64,000 bases of DNA from Dromiciops gliroides. Lineage: Eukaryota; Chordata; Mammalia; Microbiotheria; Microbiotheriidae. Positions 22,690 through 34,678 of this stretch are shown one piece after another (the stretch's first letter is position 1; every line of letters begins with the position of its first letter). The stretch lies in contig NC_057862.1 of the NCBI RefSeq assembly GCF_019393635.1, positions 680,870,814 to 680,934,813 of the forward strand, in the 5' to 3' direction. The position numbers were made by a program, and so were the translations under genes. The notes below the pieces were generated by a model that was not told the DNA's origin, made no database searches, and saw nothing but the letters and a program-made list of their open reading frames with translations.

Positions 22690-23689
22690 TAGCCCTGTTT
22701 TGCAATTATTGATATATGGTTAGACAAGTTAGAAATCACAGTCAAAAGTGGGTGAATGACAATATTTAGAGAAATAGAAGGCAGTGTGTATGGTGGAAAA
22801 TAAAATGTTTTCCAGATTTGGGATCACCAATCTAGAGGTAGAAGGGACTTCATAATAATCAGGTTGAACCCTCTCCCCCAAGTTAAAAATTCAAATCCAA
22901 TTGTGATACTTATCTGTGTGACCTTGAAGGAGTCATGTTACTTCTTAACCTATTTATTCCTCTGAAAAGCTATGAAGTTGTACTGGATCACCTTTAATGA
23001 CCCTCTAGATCCTGGGACGAATCTGGTTAATACATTTCATGTTAATAAAATTTCAAGGCATCATTTAGTGCAGGTAATTTTAATATTAATGGGAAACTGG
23101 TAATTGACCTGCCATAAATTTGAAATATTCAAGATGTGACACAGCAGTGTCCTGGCCACCTATGTATGCGTCAACTTCTTCTGTATACCTATTGAAGGGT
23201 AGGGACTGGAGCTGAGATTTCATTAGGCTAGGAAACCCCCAGGTGGGGAAACTCCTTCTACCAGTGCAGGTGGCATCTTCTTTTGTACTTATAAGGAGTT
23301 GCCAAGGGACATTGAGCCTAGGTCTTCTTGACTTCTAGGACTTCGTGGCTTTCTTTGACTCTCTTTCTACTAGGCCATTATGGTTCTTTTGCAATGGCTA
23401 TCTCAGTGGGGAAAAATGTGCGTGTTAATGAATGACTGTCTAAAATGCTAAAATGTGAATATGTTCAAGAGAAATGAAGGAGGCACTCACTGTGGCTAGT
23501 AGAATGAATGGTAATGAAAGTACTGGGTTTGAAACCTGACTTTGCCCCAAATTCTGTGACCCCCACCAAGTTCTTCCTCCTCTGATGAATAGTTTGTTGC
23601 CAAATGAAAGGGGTCATTTCTATGACCTCCCAGTTTCCTTCCAAGACACTTAGAATCACCCCATGTGCATAGATTGCCCATCTCGGCTC
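22690..23689. other. Intronic sequence, little recognised
   Basis: A diverged MIR-like piece may lie near 22880-23030 (CTGTGTGACCTTGAAGGAGTC). Otherwise nothing recognised. Confidence 0.4.
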
Positions 23690-24300
23690 CATATGACACA
23701 TTATTTTCCACAGTGTTCCTCACACATGCCCTTCTACCTCCATGCCTGTGCATGTCCCTCATGCTTAGAATTCTGTCTCCTCAACTCAATCATTGACTTC
23801 CTTCAAGACTTACACCACATTCATCTTCAGCAGGCACCTTTTCCTTGACTCTCCACCCCAGCTGTTCATATTTTCCTTCTCCTCTGAGTTTATCTCCCAT
23901 TTACTCTGTATACATCATGCATGTATTATGTATTATCATGTATGTATTTATTTATAATCATGTGGTCTCCCCCTTTGGAACACAAGTTCTTTGATGGTGG
24001 GAACTCTCCCCTCCTTTTTTTTGTATGTTGTTCAGTCATGTCTGACATTTTGTGAGCCCATTTGAGGTTTTCTTAGCCAAGATACTGGAGTAGTTTGCCA
24101 TTTCTTTCCCCAGCTCATTTTACAGATGAGGAAACTGAGGCAAACAGGATGACATGACTTGCCCAGGGTCACACAGCTGGAAGTGTCTGAGGTTTAATTT
24201 GAACTCAGGTCTATCCTGACCTCAGGCTCATGGCTCTGTCCACTGCACCACCTAGGTTCCCCCACCAGCACAGTGCCTGGTGCTTTGTAAAAGCTTATGG
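23690..24300 (+). mobile_element. L2-like LINE 3' region, split by SINE
   Basis: CTCCATGCCTGTGCATGTCC, CTTCCTTCAAGACTTACACC and GGAACACAAGTTCTTTGATGG are followed, after the SINE at 24027-24262, by CAGCACAGTGCCTGGTGC. Confidence 0.7.
24027..24262 (-). mobile_element. Marsupial SINE, long type
   Basis: TTGTTCAGTCATGTCTGACA start, then AGATACTGGAGTAGTTTGCC, TGACTTGCCCAGGGTCACAC and CACTGCACCACCTAGGTTCC. Confidence 0.92.
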
Positions 24301-24307
24301 ATTGGGG

Positions 24308-24476
24308 TGGGGGGCAGCTAGGCAGCACAGTGGATAAAGCACCAGCTCTGGATTCAGGAGGACCTGAGTTCAAATCTGACCTCAGACACTTGATATTTAC
24401 TAGCTGTGTGACCCCAGGCAAGTCACTTAACCCTCATTGCCCAGCCAAAACGAAACAAAACAAACAAAAAAAAAAG
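24308..24476 (+). mobile_element. Marsupial SINE, short type
   Basis: GGGGGGCAGCTAGGCAGCAC through CACTTAACCCTCATTGCCC and an ACAAAACAAACAAAAAA tail. The flanks GCTTATGGATTG and GCTTATGGGTTG are a probable target-site duplication. Confidence 0.93.
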
Positions 24477-24934
24477 CTTATGGGTTGAACAACCTCAGAC
24501 CAGAGATCACTTAGTCAGAAAAACTGGCTCCCAGGTCTCCCTTGGCATGTGCCGGTTATGTGACTGACATCCAATCACTTCACTCAGTGTCCTCACAACT
24601 CTTAAGAATAGCAATTGGAATTTAGTTACTACCTGCTCCAGAAAAGAGAGAAAAAACCAGAAATTTCCTTTACCTGTTTGTTTGTATAATATACCTAAAA
24701 AGTAGTGATCCAGTGTGCCTCAAAGAAATTCAGACCCCATTACCCCCCCCCATGCTACCCATTCCAGTATCAGGTAGCTCTCATTGTTAGGAATTTTTTT
24801 CTTTGGACCTCAAACCCAGAACCTTCTTTATAATTTATAGCCATTGCTCCTACTTCTCCCCCTGAGGCCATGCAGAACAAAGCTAATTTCCATATACATC
24901 AGAACAGCAAGAAAAATGAAAATTTCCAAATGCT

Positions 24935-25100
24935 TTCCTCATAACAACTCTGTGATTGACCCACATGCCCAGTTTACAGATGTAGAAACTGAGGCTCAGA
25001 GAGGTTATGTGCCTCTCCCATAGTTTCCCTGCTCATAAACAGCAGTGCCAGGACTTGCATCTGAAGATTCTGACTAAACACCCAATTATTGTTCTACATC
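24935..25100 (-). mobile_element. MIR-like SINE
   Basis: CCAGTTTACAGATGTAGAAAC, TGAGGCTCAGAGAGGTTATG and GTGCCAGGACTTGCATCTG match reverse MIR. Confidence 0.7.
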
Positions 25101-25234
25101 ATGATTCCCTTTGATGGGATCTTTGAATGGTAGTGAGGTTCTTCTTGGTTCCCAAAACATTCCCACATATATCCTGTAAGGGGCTAACATTCTAGCTAGC
25201 CTATCTAAAATATCTAATGAGCGGTCACCAATAA

Positions 25235-25600
25235 ATTAGAAGCTTTAGCAAGAGTTAGACTTTTAAGCATTTATTAAGGAGAATAAGAATTTGGTGAAGA
25301 GAGAGAAAGAGGCCTAGAGTCAGCTGTCTATCTCAGGGAGCTATAGTTCTGCTCTGCTCTCCATAAGAGTCCTGGCAAAAGAGAGTGAGAGAGCCAGCCT
25401 CACCCCCTCTTCCTCCCACAAGCAAAGGTCACTTCCTGATGCCAAAGAGAAGCCACATGTCTTGCCCTCAGGCACCTTCTCCTCATGGTGGAGCTTTCCT
25501 ACAGTAAGTCTCTGGCAGTTGACATCATTCCAATCATTCCAATCCCTAACTGAATTCCTTTTCTCATAGAACAGAGAGGAGGGCAATTCTCCCCCTTGCT
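25235..25600 (-). mobile_element. Putative diverged ERV LTR, minus strand
   Basis: GCAAGAGTTAGACTTTTAAGC with ATTTATTAAGGAGAATAAG parallels the TTAGGCATTAAGCATTTATT end of the elements at 2.8 and 47.3 kb, including the antisense AATAAA. No coding region nearby. Confidence 0.4.
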
Positions 25601-25786
25601 GCAGCTTCTAAAAAATCAAAGTGATAAAGCTTGTGAATGCTCAGTTGAAAGGCTGTAGGGTGTGGAGGTGCAGTTATGGAAGGGGAGGCAAGGAGATCTG
25701 GACTCAAGTCTAGTCTCTGAGTCACTTGTATGAATGATTATGCCTGAGCAACCCTGGGTGGGTCAATTAAGCCCTCAGGGCTTCTG

Positions 25787-26006
25787 TTGTTCAGTCATGC
25801 CAACTTGTCATGATTTCCTTGGCAAAGATACTGGAGTGGTTTGCCATTTCCTTTTCCACTGTGTCCCCATTTTAAAGATGAGGCAAATAGGAGTAAAGTG
25901 ACTTGCCCAAGTTCACATAGCTATTAAATGTTAAGAGCTAGATTTGAACTCAGGTCTTACTGAATCTGGGCCTTATGCTCTATCCACTGCACCACCTAGC
26001 TGTCCC
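25787..26006 (-). mobile_element. Marsupial SINE, long type
   Basis: TTGTTCAGTCATGCCAACTTG, GATACTGGAGTGGTTTGCC, AAGTGACTTGCCCAAGTTCA and CACTGCACCACCTAGCTGTC. Confidence 0.93.
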
Positions 26007-26324
26007 TCAGTGTTCCTAGTGACTCTTTAAGGCTATAAGTGACATACGCATTGCCAATTTGCGTCAGTAAAATAAATTTCCATACTGCGGGCCCTCTACC
26101 CTAATTAAATGACAGGACTTCTACCCACCAACAAAAAATGAAAGCACTTATGGAAGATTTGTGCAAATTGGGCAAATTTATTCTAACCCCATTGCCTCCT
26201 CCCATATCCTTTGAGGAGGGAAAATCAGGCCAGATGTTTGGAAAGTACTTTGCATTCCTCAGAGACACAAAAGGACTTTGGGGATTTCATTATCGGAAAA
26301 GATACAAACAAACATTCATGATGC

Positions 26325-26328
26325 TGAA

Positions 26329-26390
<62 letters not shown>

Positions 26391-27140
26391 AGAGAGAGAG
26401 AATGAGAGAGACAGAGACAGTCAGACAGACAGAGACGGACAGACAGACAGATAAAGAGAGAGATAGAGAGAGAGCCAGAAACAGAGACGCAGACACAGAG
26501 ACAGAGATGCAGAGAGAGAGACAGAGACACAAAGACAGGCAGAGAGAGATAGGCAGAGAAAGAGAAAGAGAAACACAGAGAGACAGATAGAGACGGAGAA
26601 ACACAGAGAGAAACAGAGAAAGACAGAAAGAGAGAAACAGACAGAGAAAGACAGAGACAGAGAGAAACAGAGAGGGACAGAGAGACAGAGATATACAGAG
26701 GCAGAGAGAGAGACAGAAAGAGAGAGACAGAGAGACAGAGAGACAGAGAGAGACAGAGAGACAGAGACAGAGAGGGAGGGAGAGGTTTATAGACAGACAC
26801 ACAATGAGTGATAAAAAAGACACAAAGGCAGAGACAGAGACAGAGATAGAAACAGAGAAAGACCAAATGCAGAGAGACAAAGAGAGATAGATGTAGAAAA
26901 ACAGAGACAGAGATGAAACTGAGGTACACAGAAAGAGAATGAGAAAGAGAGATTGAGAGAGAATAACAGAGATAAAGGGACAAATGAATGTGGAGAGGGA
27001 GAGACTAAAGGGAAAAGAAAGAGAAGACATGGGCAGAGGGAGAGAGTGAAAGAAGGAAAAATAGCTAAACAAAAGAGGGATGAAAGAAAAGGGAGTCAGA
27101 AAGAGAAGAGATTGGGAGTAAAAAGAGGGATACATAGTGA
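26325..27140. repeat. GA/GACA complex microsatellite
   Basis: Over 800 bp almost purely of GAGA, GACAGA and GAAAGA words with scattered T or C. The complementary strand gives spurious ORFs of 252 and 281 codons made of Ser-Leu-Cys-Val repeats. It starts right after a short non-repeat segment ending GATGCTGAAAG. Confidence 0.95.
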
Positions 27141-27454
27141 GAGATAGAGCAAAAAATATATTCCTAATATCCTAGCATGATGGGTCCATAAATGGCAAGT
27201 CAACAATTATTTGATGCCCATTAGAAAGGAGATTATTTCATTATTTGTCTTTATACCCTCAATGCCTAGCAAAGAGTCTGGCCTGTATTAAGTGCTTAAT
27301 AAATGTATTTCCTGTCCCGGGATTTCACCAGGGTGACAGATCCCAAGAAGTCAATGGCATGTCTTTCTCTCAAGGGCAAAACCATTCTCACAGTGAACAA
27401 GGGGAAAAAAACACAACCTTAGAAAAACAAAAAAACACCTTTATGTTGCCCTAG

Positions 27455-27640
27455 ATTAAACTCTTACAACATCTCAGCCTTGATGTTCCATGAGGACTAA
27501 TTGCCTCACAGAATTTCCTGAGATTCAGAAAGATGAAGTCATTTTTGCATGGTTGCACAGCTAATAAGTCAGAAGTAGGCTCTGATCCCAGGTCTTTCTT
27601 CATGCCAAGTCCAGTTCTGTCCATGATGCCATATTATTTG
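27455..27640 (-). mobile_element. MIR-like SINE
   Basis: AGATTCAGAAAGATGAAGTC, GGTTGCACAGCTAATAAGTC and CTGATCCCAGGTCTTTCTTC; degenerate reverse MIR. Confidence 0.55.
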
Positions 27641-27671
27641 ACAGTTAGGAATCCTCCAAGAGACCTAGGTC

Positions 27672-27855
27672 CCATAGCAGAGAGTGTTAGTGTCAGGAAG
27701 ACCTGAGTTCAAATGCTGCCTCAGCTATTTCTTAGTAGTGTGATCCTGGGCAAGTCACTTAGCCTCTCAGCCTCAGTTTCCTCATCTGTAAAATGTGGAT
27801 TCCATCAAAACTTACCATACAGGATGGTTTTGAAAATCAAATGAGTAAATATATC
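27672..27855 (+). mobile_element. MIR-like SINE
   Basis: TCAGGAAGACCTGAGTTCAA, CTGGGCAAGTCACTTAGCC and GTTTCCTCATCTGTAAAATG in sense. Confidence 0.8.
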
Positions 27856-28357
27856 TCTCTGTCTTTTGCTCTGCCCATCTCTGTCTTACTCTGTCAAATG
27901 CTATATAATAAAGTGATATAATATTTAATTAAGGTAACATAATAACAATTGCTTATCATCATTATGCATGGCTCTCAATCAGAAATCACTTTCAGATTTG
28001 TAAAATATACAACAACACTGTGAATGGGGGAGTGCAATGTAAGTATTGCACCCCCCCCCCATTTCCCCAAGGGAGAATCAGAGACTCCAAGAGACAGAAT
28101 ACCTTGCCCTAGATCACATTTTCAGAAAGTGGCTATGATGAGATTAGACCCTAGGTCTCCATTTATCCTGGACCCCTCAAGTAAAAGGAAATATTGAAGA
28201 AAAAACGCATCTACAGAATAAACCAATGGCTTGGGTTCCATGGTTCTTCCCAGTGCAAAACTAGGAAGCCCTGAGGAACATCAAAAGATATCAAGTTACA
28301 AGAGCAATTGGATGGTGCAGAGGATGTAAACCATGTAAGCTTTTCTGTCTATTAAGT

Positions 28358-28930
28358 CAGTCAGTCTTTATGTGTTTCTTAACTGCTTGCTCTGTGCCAA
28401 CAGGGTGCTAAGGACTGGGGAGACGAAAAGCAGCCCCTGTCTTCTAAGAGCTTACAATCTAATGAGTAAGACAGCAAGCCAATGAGGATATACAAACTGT
28501 GTACAGGATAGATGGTAAATAAGAATGATGGGGGAAGGTTTCCTGGAGAAGGTGGGATTTTAACTGGAACTTGAAGGAAGCCAGGGCATCCAGGAGGTGG
28601 AGATCAGGAGTGAGAGGATTCCAGGCAGCAAAAATTCCAGTAGATGAAGTGGAACAGCAAAGAATCCAGTGCCACTCAAAGAATGTTTGGAGAAAGCATA
28701 TAAGAGGTAGGATGCCTAGAAATATAGGGGGAAGGGGGCTAGGTTACAAAGGACCTTGAGCACCAAATAGAACATTTTGTATTTAGTCCTGGAGGTGTAA
28801 GGAGCAGCAAGAGTTTATTGACTAAGGGGGTACCATGACTGGACCTACCCTTTAGGAAAATCACTTTGGCAGCCTAATAGAGATTAGACTGGATGTGGGC
28901 TGACCAACTTTTGATAGTTCAAGTATGAGA
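28358..28930 (+). mobile_element. Family B interspersed repeat, long copy
   Basis: CAGGGTGCTAAGGACTGGGG, AGAGCTTACAATCTAATGAG, AAGGTTTCCTGGAGAAGGTG, TAACTGGAACTTGAAGGAAG, TTTAGTCCTGGAGGTGTAAG and AAAATCACTTTGGCAGCC are ordered as in the 868-1620 copy. No coding frame. Confidence 0.65.
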
Positions 28931-29077
28931 AGGTGTGGATCTGCACCAGGATGGTGGATAGATCCAAGGAGAGAAAAGAATACAAAGATGAATCAGAGGA
29001 GTCCCTGGACTTGACAAAGTTACCTTCTACTGAGGGCAGGGTTCCTTTGACCTCCAGCTCAGCAGTTTGGACACATC

Positions 29078-29240
29078 TTTTTTTGTTTGTTTGCTTGTTT
29101 GTTTGTTTGCAGGGCAATGAGGTTTAAGTGGATTGCCCAGGGTCACACGGCTAATGTCAAGTGTCTGAGGCCAAATTTGAACTTGGGTCCTCCTGAATCC
29201 AAGGCTGGTGCTTTGTCCACTGTGCCACCTCGCTGCCCCC
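29078..29240 (-). mobile_element. Marsupial SINE, short type
   Basis: A TTTG-rich tail ((TTTG)n derived from the A-rich end), then TTGCCCAGGGTCACACGGC and CCACTGTGCCACCTCGCTGC. Confidence 0.92.
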
Positions 29241-29299
29241 AGTTTGGACACATCTAAGTCTTAACCCTAAAACAGAATACATTAATTCTGAACTGAGAT

Positions 29300-29500
29300 G
29301 TAGGGTCACAGGATCATAGAACATAGGTTCAAAACAGGAAGAGACTCCAGTGTCATCTGATCCAAACTCCTCATTTCACAGAGAAGTACACTGAGGTCCA
29401 GCTAGTCACAGTCCCAGGTCACACAGTGGATGAGAAGTTCTGGATTCAAATTCAGGTCCTCTGACTTTAATTTGTAGGTTCTTTCTGACTGAATACCCCT
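29300..29500 (-). mobile_element. MIR/THER-like SINE
   Basis: AACTCCTCATTTCACAGAGA, AGTCCCAGGTCACACAGTGG and TTCAAATTCAGGTCCTCTGAC. Confidence 0.65.
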
Positions 29501-29519
29501 GCATCTCAGTGCAGATGTG

Positions 29520-30290
29520 GATATTTTTCATCCACAAAGCCTAAATCATTTCTGGGCATTTAAATCTAGTAAGTGACTTAACTAGAAATGAACTCTAAAT
29601 ACTTTCTAAAACAGTGGCATGTCAAGAAAGATAGCTCAGAATCATCAATTGGCGGCTGGTCTCAGCCTCAGTTTCTCCCAGAGAAACTCTTTAGACTAGA
29701 AACTATGGAAAAGTTGCTCATCTGAATAAGTGAAGGGAATCCCCATCCAGGGAGCTCCCCATAGTGATGAAATCAGAAGTCAGTATTATTGCATCTAAAA
29801 ACATTAAACCTCACTGACTAAATATTTCATTCAGCTGGCCTCTGCTTTACTTTCTCCAATGCACACTAAGCAAACATGAGTTCTGTGGGAAATTCTAGAG
29901 GGTGAGAAAGCAAGAATTAAAATGAATTAGGGAACAAGTATTATGTTACACACTGGATTTGTGTAATCCCAAGATGGCAGTTACTTGTGTTTGTTCTGCT
30001 CGCTTCCAAATAATTAGCCTGGATTTATTCAGCTGGGAAGAAGCTAAATTGTCATCTAGCATAAGGAGACAGGGGCAAAACAATATTTAAGGGCATGGGG
30101 AGTGGCCAGAAATCAACACTAATTGTCCCAAGTCCAAAGTCCTTCTTCTCAATGTCTTCCTCAGATCCAAAAAGCTGGATGTCTTTGAAGGGAAATTCAA
30201 TATGGCTTGTTTGCAAAAAAATGCTGTTTAATAATAAAATCAGGCTGTTTTCCAATCCCTGAGAAAGATGATTTGTCAGAGGTAAAAGAA
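29520..30290. other. Intronic sequence, nothing recognised
   Basis: No SINE, LINE or coding signature stands out. Confidence 0.45.
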
Positions 30291-30291
30291 C

Positions 30292-30478
30292 ATGGGGTGG
30301 CTAGGTGGCTCATTGGATAAAGCACCGGCCCTGGATTCAGGAGTACCTGAGTTCAAATCCAGCCTCAGACACTTAACACTTACTAGCTGTGTGACCCTGG
30401 GCAAGTCACTTAACCCCAATTGCCTCACTAAAAAAACAAAAAACCAAAACAAAAAACCAAAACACAACAACAACAAAG
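30292..30478 (+). mobile_element. Marsupial SINE, short type
   Basis: GGGGTGGCTAGGTGGCTCATT through CACTTAACCCCAATTGCCTC and a tail of AAAACAAAAAACC units; GGTAAAAGAACA at 30281 and at 30478 is a probable target-site duplication. Confidence 0.94.
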
Positions 30479-30509
30479 GTAAAAGAACAAATACATCTTC
30501 TCTCATGGT

Positions 30510-31370
30510 ATTGGCCTAGATCTGGAGTCAGAAAGATGTGGGTTTGAATCCTGTCTCTTAAATTTGCCAGTTATATGATCCTGGGTATCATTAAGTTTCT
30601 CTGAACCTGTTTCCTCATTTATAAAAGAGGGATAATTCTAGCATCTACCTCTTTGGGGCTTTGTGAGGATTGGATGAGATAATGCATTGGAGACATTTGG
30701 TAAATTTTCAAGCCCTTTGGAAGATTCCTTTATCAGTGACTCCTTTCTTGGACCATGACAATTCAATGAGTGTGTGTGCTCTACAGAAAAGAACGCTAGA
30801 TTCAGAGAGCAGAGAAAAGTCGGTTCACATCCTACCTGTCTTAACTATAAGTCATATGGCTGTTCACAAGTCATTTAATCCTCAGTTTCCCTCTCCTTAA
30901 AATGGGGACAATAATAACTCCTGTAATCCCTCCATCACAGGGTTATTTGGAGTCTCAAATGAGATAATAAAAGCAAAGTGTTTTGGAAACCTCAAAGTAC
31001 TATCGATTGACATCAAATTGCTATCAATCAAAGGTTCATAGATCTAGGGCTTGAAGGAGCCTCAGTCCTGAGAGGCTACCTAGTTTCATACCCTCATTTT
31101 ATAGATGAAGAAACTGAGGCTCATGGAGGTAATGACTTGTCCCAAATCTCACAGCTAGTAAGTGTCAGACCTGAGAATTGAAGTTCAATCATCTAGTTTG
31201 AGAAGCAGGGTAGTAGAGTGGCTAAAGCCCTGGATTTGGAATGAAAATATGTGCACTTGAATCTTGCCTCAGACCCTTCCCAGCTCTTTGTTCCTGAGCA
31301 AGTCAGTTTCTCCAGACCTCTGTTTACTCACCTATAAAACTAGTTGGTTGGATTCAGTAAGTTCACTCTA
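30510..31370. mobile_element. Cluster of four MIR-like SINE fragments
   Basis: Sense copies at about 30510-30700, 30780-31010 and 31197-31370 (blocks such as GTTTCCTCATTTATAAAAG, CCTCAGTTTCCCTCTCCTTA, GACCTCTGTTTACTCACC) and an antisense copy at about 31040-31190 (TAGATGAAGAAACTGAGGC). All are diverged. Confidence 0.65.
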
Positions 31371-31945
31371 AATTGTTGATCCATTGACTGCAAATGGATC
31401 ATATTTCCCATTGTACCATGTGACCCTCCAATCGCTAATATTATCTGTATTAGTAATAAGAACTCACATGGGAGTTTTATGCATTAGAATTAAAAAAGGC
31501 AGTTACTAGAAAAGTTACCATGGAGAAAACATTTGCTGACCCTCCCAGAATCAGAAAATCTCATTAACTGGACTGGCCAAATTCCAGCCACAATGATGGT
31601 TCACAGCGTCCTACTGAATATGTTCTTCATTCATTGCCAGGCCCCAGTTTTACAAAGTCTTATTCAAATCTAAAGATCTGAGTGGGAGAATCTGTTATTA
31701 AGCCATTGGCTCCATGGTCACTAAAATCTCTTCTAACTCACTAGGCCAAATGATGTGTTTTTTTCTCTCTCTGGAAGACAATGAAGTGAAGTAGAAGGAC
31801 CCCTGGTTCAAATCCCACCTCGGATCATTCCTGCCTTGGACACTTAGGGCATTCCGGTAAAATCCTTTGTGCCTTAGTAACCTCATCTGCAAGATTAGGG
31901 GGTTAGTTTTAGATGATCTCTGAGATTCCTTTCTGGTCTAGATCT

Positions 31946-32094
31946 TTTTTTTTTTTTTTTTTGATGGGGCAATGAGAGTTAAGTGCCTTGACCAGGGTTA
32001 CACAGCTAGTGTCAAGTGTCTGAGGCTGGATTTGAACTCAGGTCCTCCTGAATCCAGGGTGGGTGCTTTATCCACTGTGCTACCTAGCTGACCC
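31946..32094 (-). mobile_element. Marsupial SINE, short type
   Basis: T17 tract, then GTTAAGTGCCTTGACCAGGG and CCACTGTGCTACCTAGCTG. Confidence 0.93.
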
Positions 32095-32999
32095 TCAGGT
32101 CTAATCTATAAAAGTATGTGTCGCTCTGGTTCAATAAAAGTGGAGGAATGCCTGAATTATAGGGCTAGCTTTGCCTGCCTGAAACATTATTAAAGAGGTT
32201 TCAAAAAAAATGTTTCCTTTTCCTATGTATTATGGTTTTGGATTGATTATCCCCATATGTAGCATTGATAACAGCATCATCTCCTCTCTCTACCTGCTAC
32301 TGGCATATAATCATATTTTTCAATATTTATTTGAGAACATCCTGCCCCCCAACCACCCATATCCCATTGAGTAACCAAAGGGTCCACTAAATGAAGGCAT
32401 GGGGAATTCTTTCTCCCCACTCTAGCCCTCTAGTTCACCCAGATTATAGAGCAGGTTATGAGGAGTATGCTTGAGAAATTCCTTCTCTCCCTACTCCAGC
32501 CCCCATTGCCTAATTTTCAGCAGTTGCTGGATGACCACTGCCCCTCTATGTTGCTCCATATCTGAACCATATAGGAGGTAACACATGACTCTCAGACCAA
32601 TTGGGGGAAGGGACATGGGCACTCATAATCCTTAGATAACCAAGAAAAAAAATCATCAACTTCAATCCTCTGGGTAAGAGGGTATACCACTGGGCCTTAC
32701 CATCTGCCTGCAATTATTCCCTAAAGTCCACTATGTCTTACCACATGCCCTGATTATATATCTTTCAAAACATCTGGGCATTGCCATCTGATTTGCTCAT
32801 GCATACTAAGGCTTTCTAAATCTTGCCATTCATCTTGTTGCTCACCCTAAGAGGTCCTAGACTTTCAATATGCTCTGCAGTTGAACCCTCATATTATCTA
32901 CTCTCTCCACTAAATCATGTCAGCTTTTTGAGTACAGAGTGTTTTTTTTTAATTTCTGTTTATATCTCCAATATTTACCAAAGTGCTTGACAGATGTTT
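32095..32999. other. Intronic sequence, little recognised
   Basis: No coding framing. A possible L2-type tail is near 32930-32990 (TATATCTCCAATATTTACC). Confidence 0.4.
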
Positions 33000-33248
33000 T
33001 GTTGTTATGTTGATTCAGTTGTGTTTGCTTTTTGTGACTCCGTTTGGAGTTTTCTTGGCAAAGCTATTGGAATGGTTTGCCATTTCATTCTTTAGTTTAT
33101 TTTATAGACGAGAAAATTGAGGCAAACGGGATTAAGTGGTTTGTCCAGCATCACAGTTTGTAAGTTTCTGAGGCCAGATTTGAACTTGTGAAGATGAGTC
33201 TTTTACTCAAAGCCTGGCTCTCTATCCACAGAGCCATGTAGCTACCTT
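33000..33248 (-). mobile_element. Marsupial SINE, long type
   Basis: TTTGGAGTTTTCTTGGCAAAG, GGAATGGTTTGCCATTTC, AGGCCAGATTTGAACTTGTG and CCACAGAGCCATGTAGCTACC; diverged. Confidence 0.85.
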
Positions 33249-33839
33249 TGACACATGCTTAAGGGAAGCATTTCTATTCATTTATCGCAGGTTTGAACAC
33301 AAGCAAGTAATCTGTTCTGATTTTTAAGTAAATTACTAATATTACGATATCTCTTTATTTAATCAATTGGTTTTATATTCCTGCCCTGGTTCATTATATA
33401 TCATTTATTAAATAAAATGGAAAAAGCTCTTTTCCAATAAGCTTTCACTTATCTCTCTCAAAAGTTAATCCCCTAATCTCCTAGGATCAAATAAATGTAG
33501 AGATTACTGAATATGATATTTAGAAATAGTGTAACAAATTTTAACATAAAACATAAATTCTTGATTACAGTGTATCAGATGTGAGACTGGGCATAGCCAT
33601 AGTTACATTGCTTCTGTAGTTACTTCTTAGGTCTGTACATCTTTGGTCTGGAAACACTGGGGCCCAATTCTGCTCTCTCAAGATGGTAGGCAAGTTTCTT
33701 TACAAGACGAAAGTTTAAACTCAGTTCTCTTAGGAATCTTTCTTTTTTTGTCTCTGACAGTTAAATCACTGAGTCTATCAAGAAAGAAATGCTCTTAATT
33801 GTTTCTCTTCATTTTCATACAATCTTTCTCTAGCTATAA

Positions 33840-34170
33840 CAGTTAAAACATACTTCAGAATGATAGACAATATGACTTCTGTAATCCCAAAGAACTATCG
33901 AAACATAATATCTACCTCCAAAGGAAAAAAAACAACAACCTGATATTGATGGAGCACAGACTGAAGCATGCTATTTTTCACTTTCTTTTATTTTTTAAAA
34001 TTTTATTCAAGTTTTCACATGCAAAATGACTAATATGGCAATGTTTTATAAAATCATACATGTATAAACTATATCTGCTTACTGCCTCAGGGACAGGAGA
34101 GGGGAGGGAGGGAGGGAAGGAGGGATAAAAATTTGAACCCAAAACTATAAATAAAAATGTTTAAAAAGTA
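33840..34170 (+). mobile_element. L1 3'-end fragment (sense)
   Basis: TGATATTGATGGAGCACAGAC, TGACTAATATGGCAATGTTT and GGGAGGGAGGGAAGG with AAAACTATAAATAAAAATG, the canonical end of the local L1s. Confidence 0.85.
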
Positions 34171-34176
34171 TGACTA

Positions 34177-34322
34177 GGGGGAAGCTAGGTGGGGCAGTGG
34201 ATAAAGCACCGGCCCTGAATTTAGGAGTACCTGAGTTCAAATTCAGCCTCAGACACTTGATACTTACTAGCTGTGTGACCCTGGGCAAGTCACTTAACCC
34301 CCATTGCCCCGCAAAAAAAAAA
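34177..34322 (+). mobile_element. Marsupial SINE, short type (array member 1)
   Basis: Inserted in the L1 tail with target-site duplication AAAAAGTATGACTA at 34163-34176 and 34323-34336. Full-length body AGCTAGGTGGGGCAGTGG to CCATTGCCCCGC plus poly(A). Confidence 0.96.
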
Positions 34323-34382
34323 AAAAAGTATGACTAACATCTTTCTCTATATTCAATTGTCTCTTAAAAATATACGAACAGG

Positions 34383-34526
34383 CAGCAGCTAGGTGGCGCA
34401 GTGGATAGTGCACCAGCCCTGGAGTCAGGAGCACCTGAGTTCAAATCCGGCCTCAGACACTTAACACTTACTAGCTGTGTGACCCTGGGCAAGTCACTTA
34501 ACCCCCATTGCCTCACTAAAAAAAAA
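34383..34526 (+). mobile_element. Marsupial SINE, short type (array member 2)
   Basis: Body from GCAGCAGCTAGGTGGCGCAG to CCATTGCCTCAC. Flanks ATATACGAACAG and ATATAGGAACAG form a one-mismatch target-site duplication. Confidence 0.95.
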
Positions 34527-34537
34527 TATAGGAACAG

Positions 34538-34677
34538 CGATCAGCTAGTTGGTTCAGTGGATAAAGAACCAGCCCTGGATTCAGGAGGACTTGAGTTCAA
34601 ATCTAGCCTCAGACACTTGACACTTACTAGCTGTGTGACTTAAGTCACTTAATCCTCATTGCCTCACAAAAAATAAA

Positions 34678-34678
<1 letters not shown>
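34538..34678 (+). mobile_element. Marsupial SINE, short type (array member 3)
   Basis: Body from GATCAGCTAGTTGGTTCAG. It lacks the CCTGGGCA block after CTGTGTGACT (internal deletion of about 8 nt) and its tail runs into a (TA)n tract. Confidence 0.94.

Noticed and set aside
26225-27135. ORFs of 252 and 281 codons rich in Ser, Leu, Cys and Val
   Set aside because: They are translations of the complement of a GA/GACA microsatellite.
34401-34643. Recurring peptide DKAPALDSGGPEFKSGLRHL in many small ORFs
   Set aside because: This is the translation of the tRNA-derived SINE body and appears wherever a copy has no stop; it is not a gene family.
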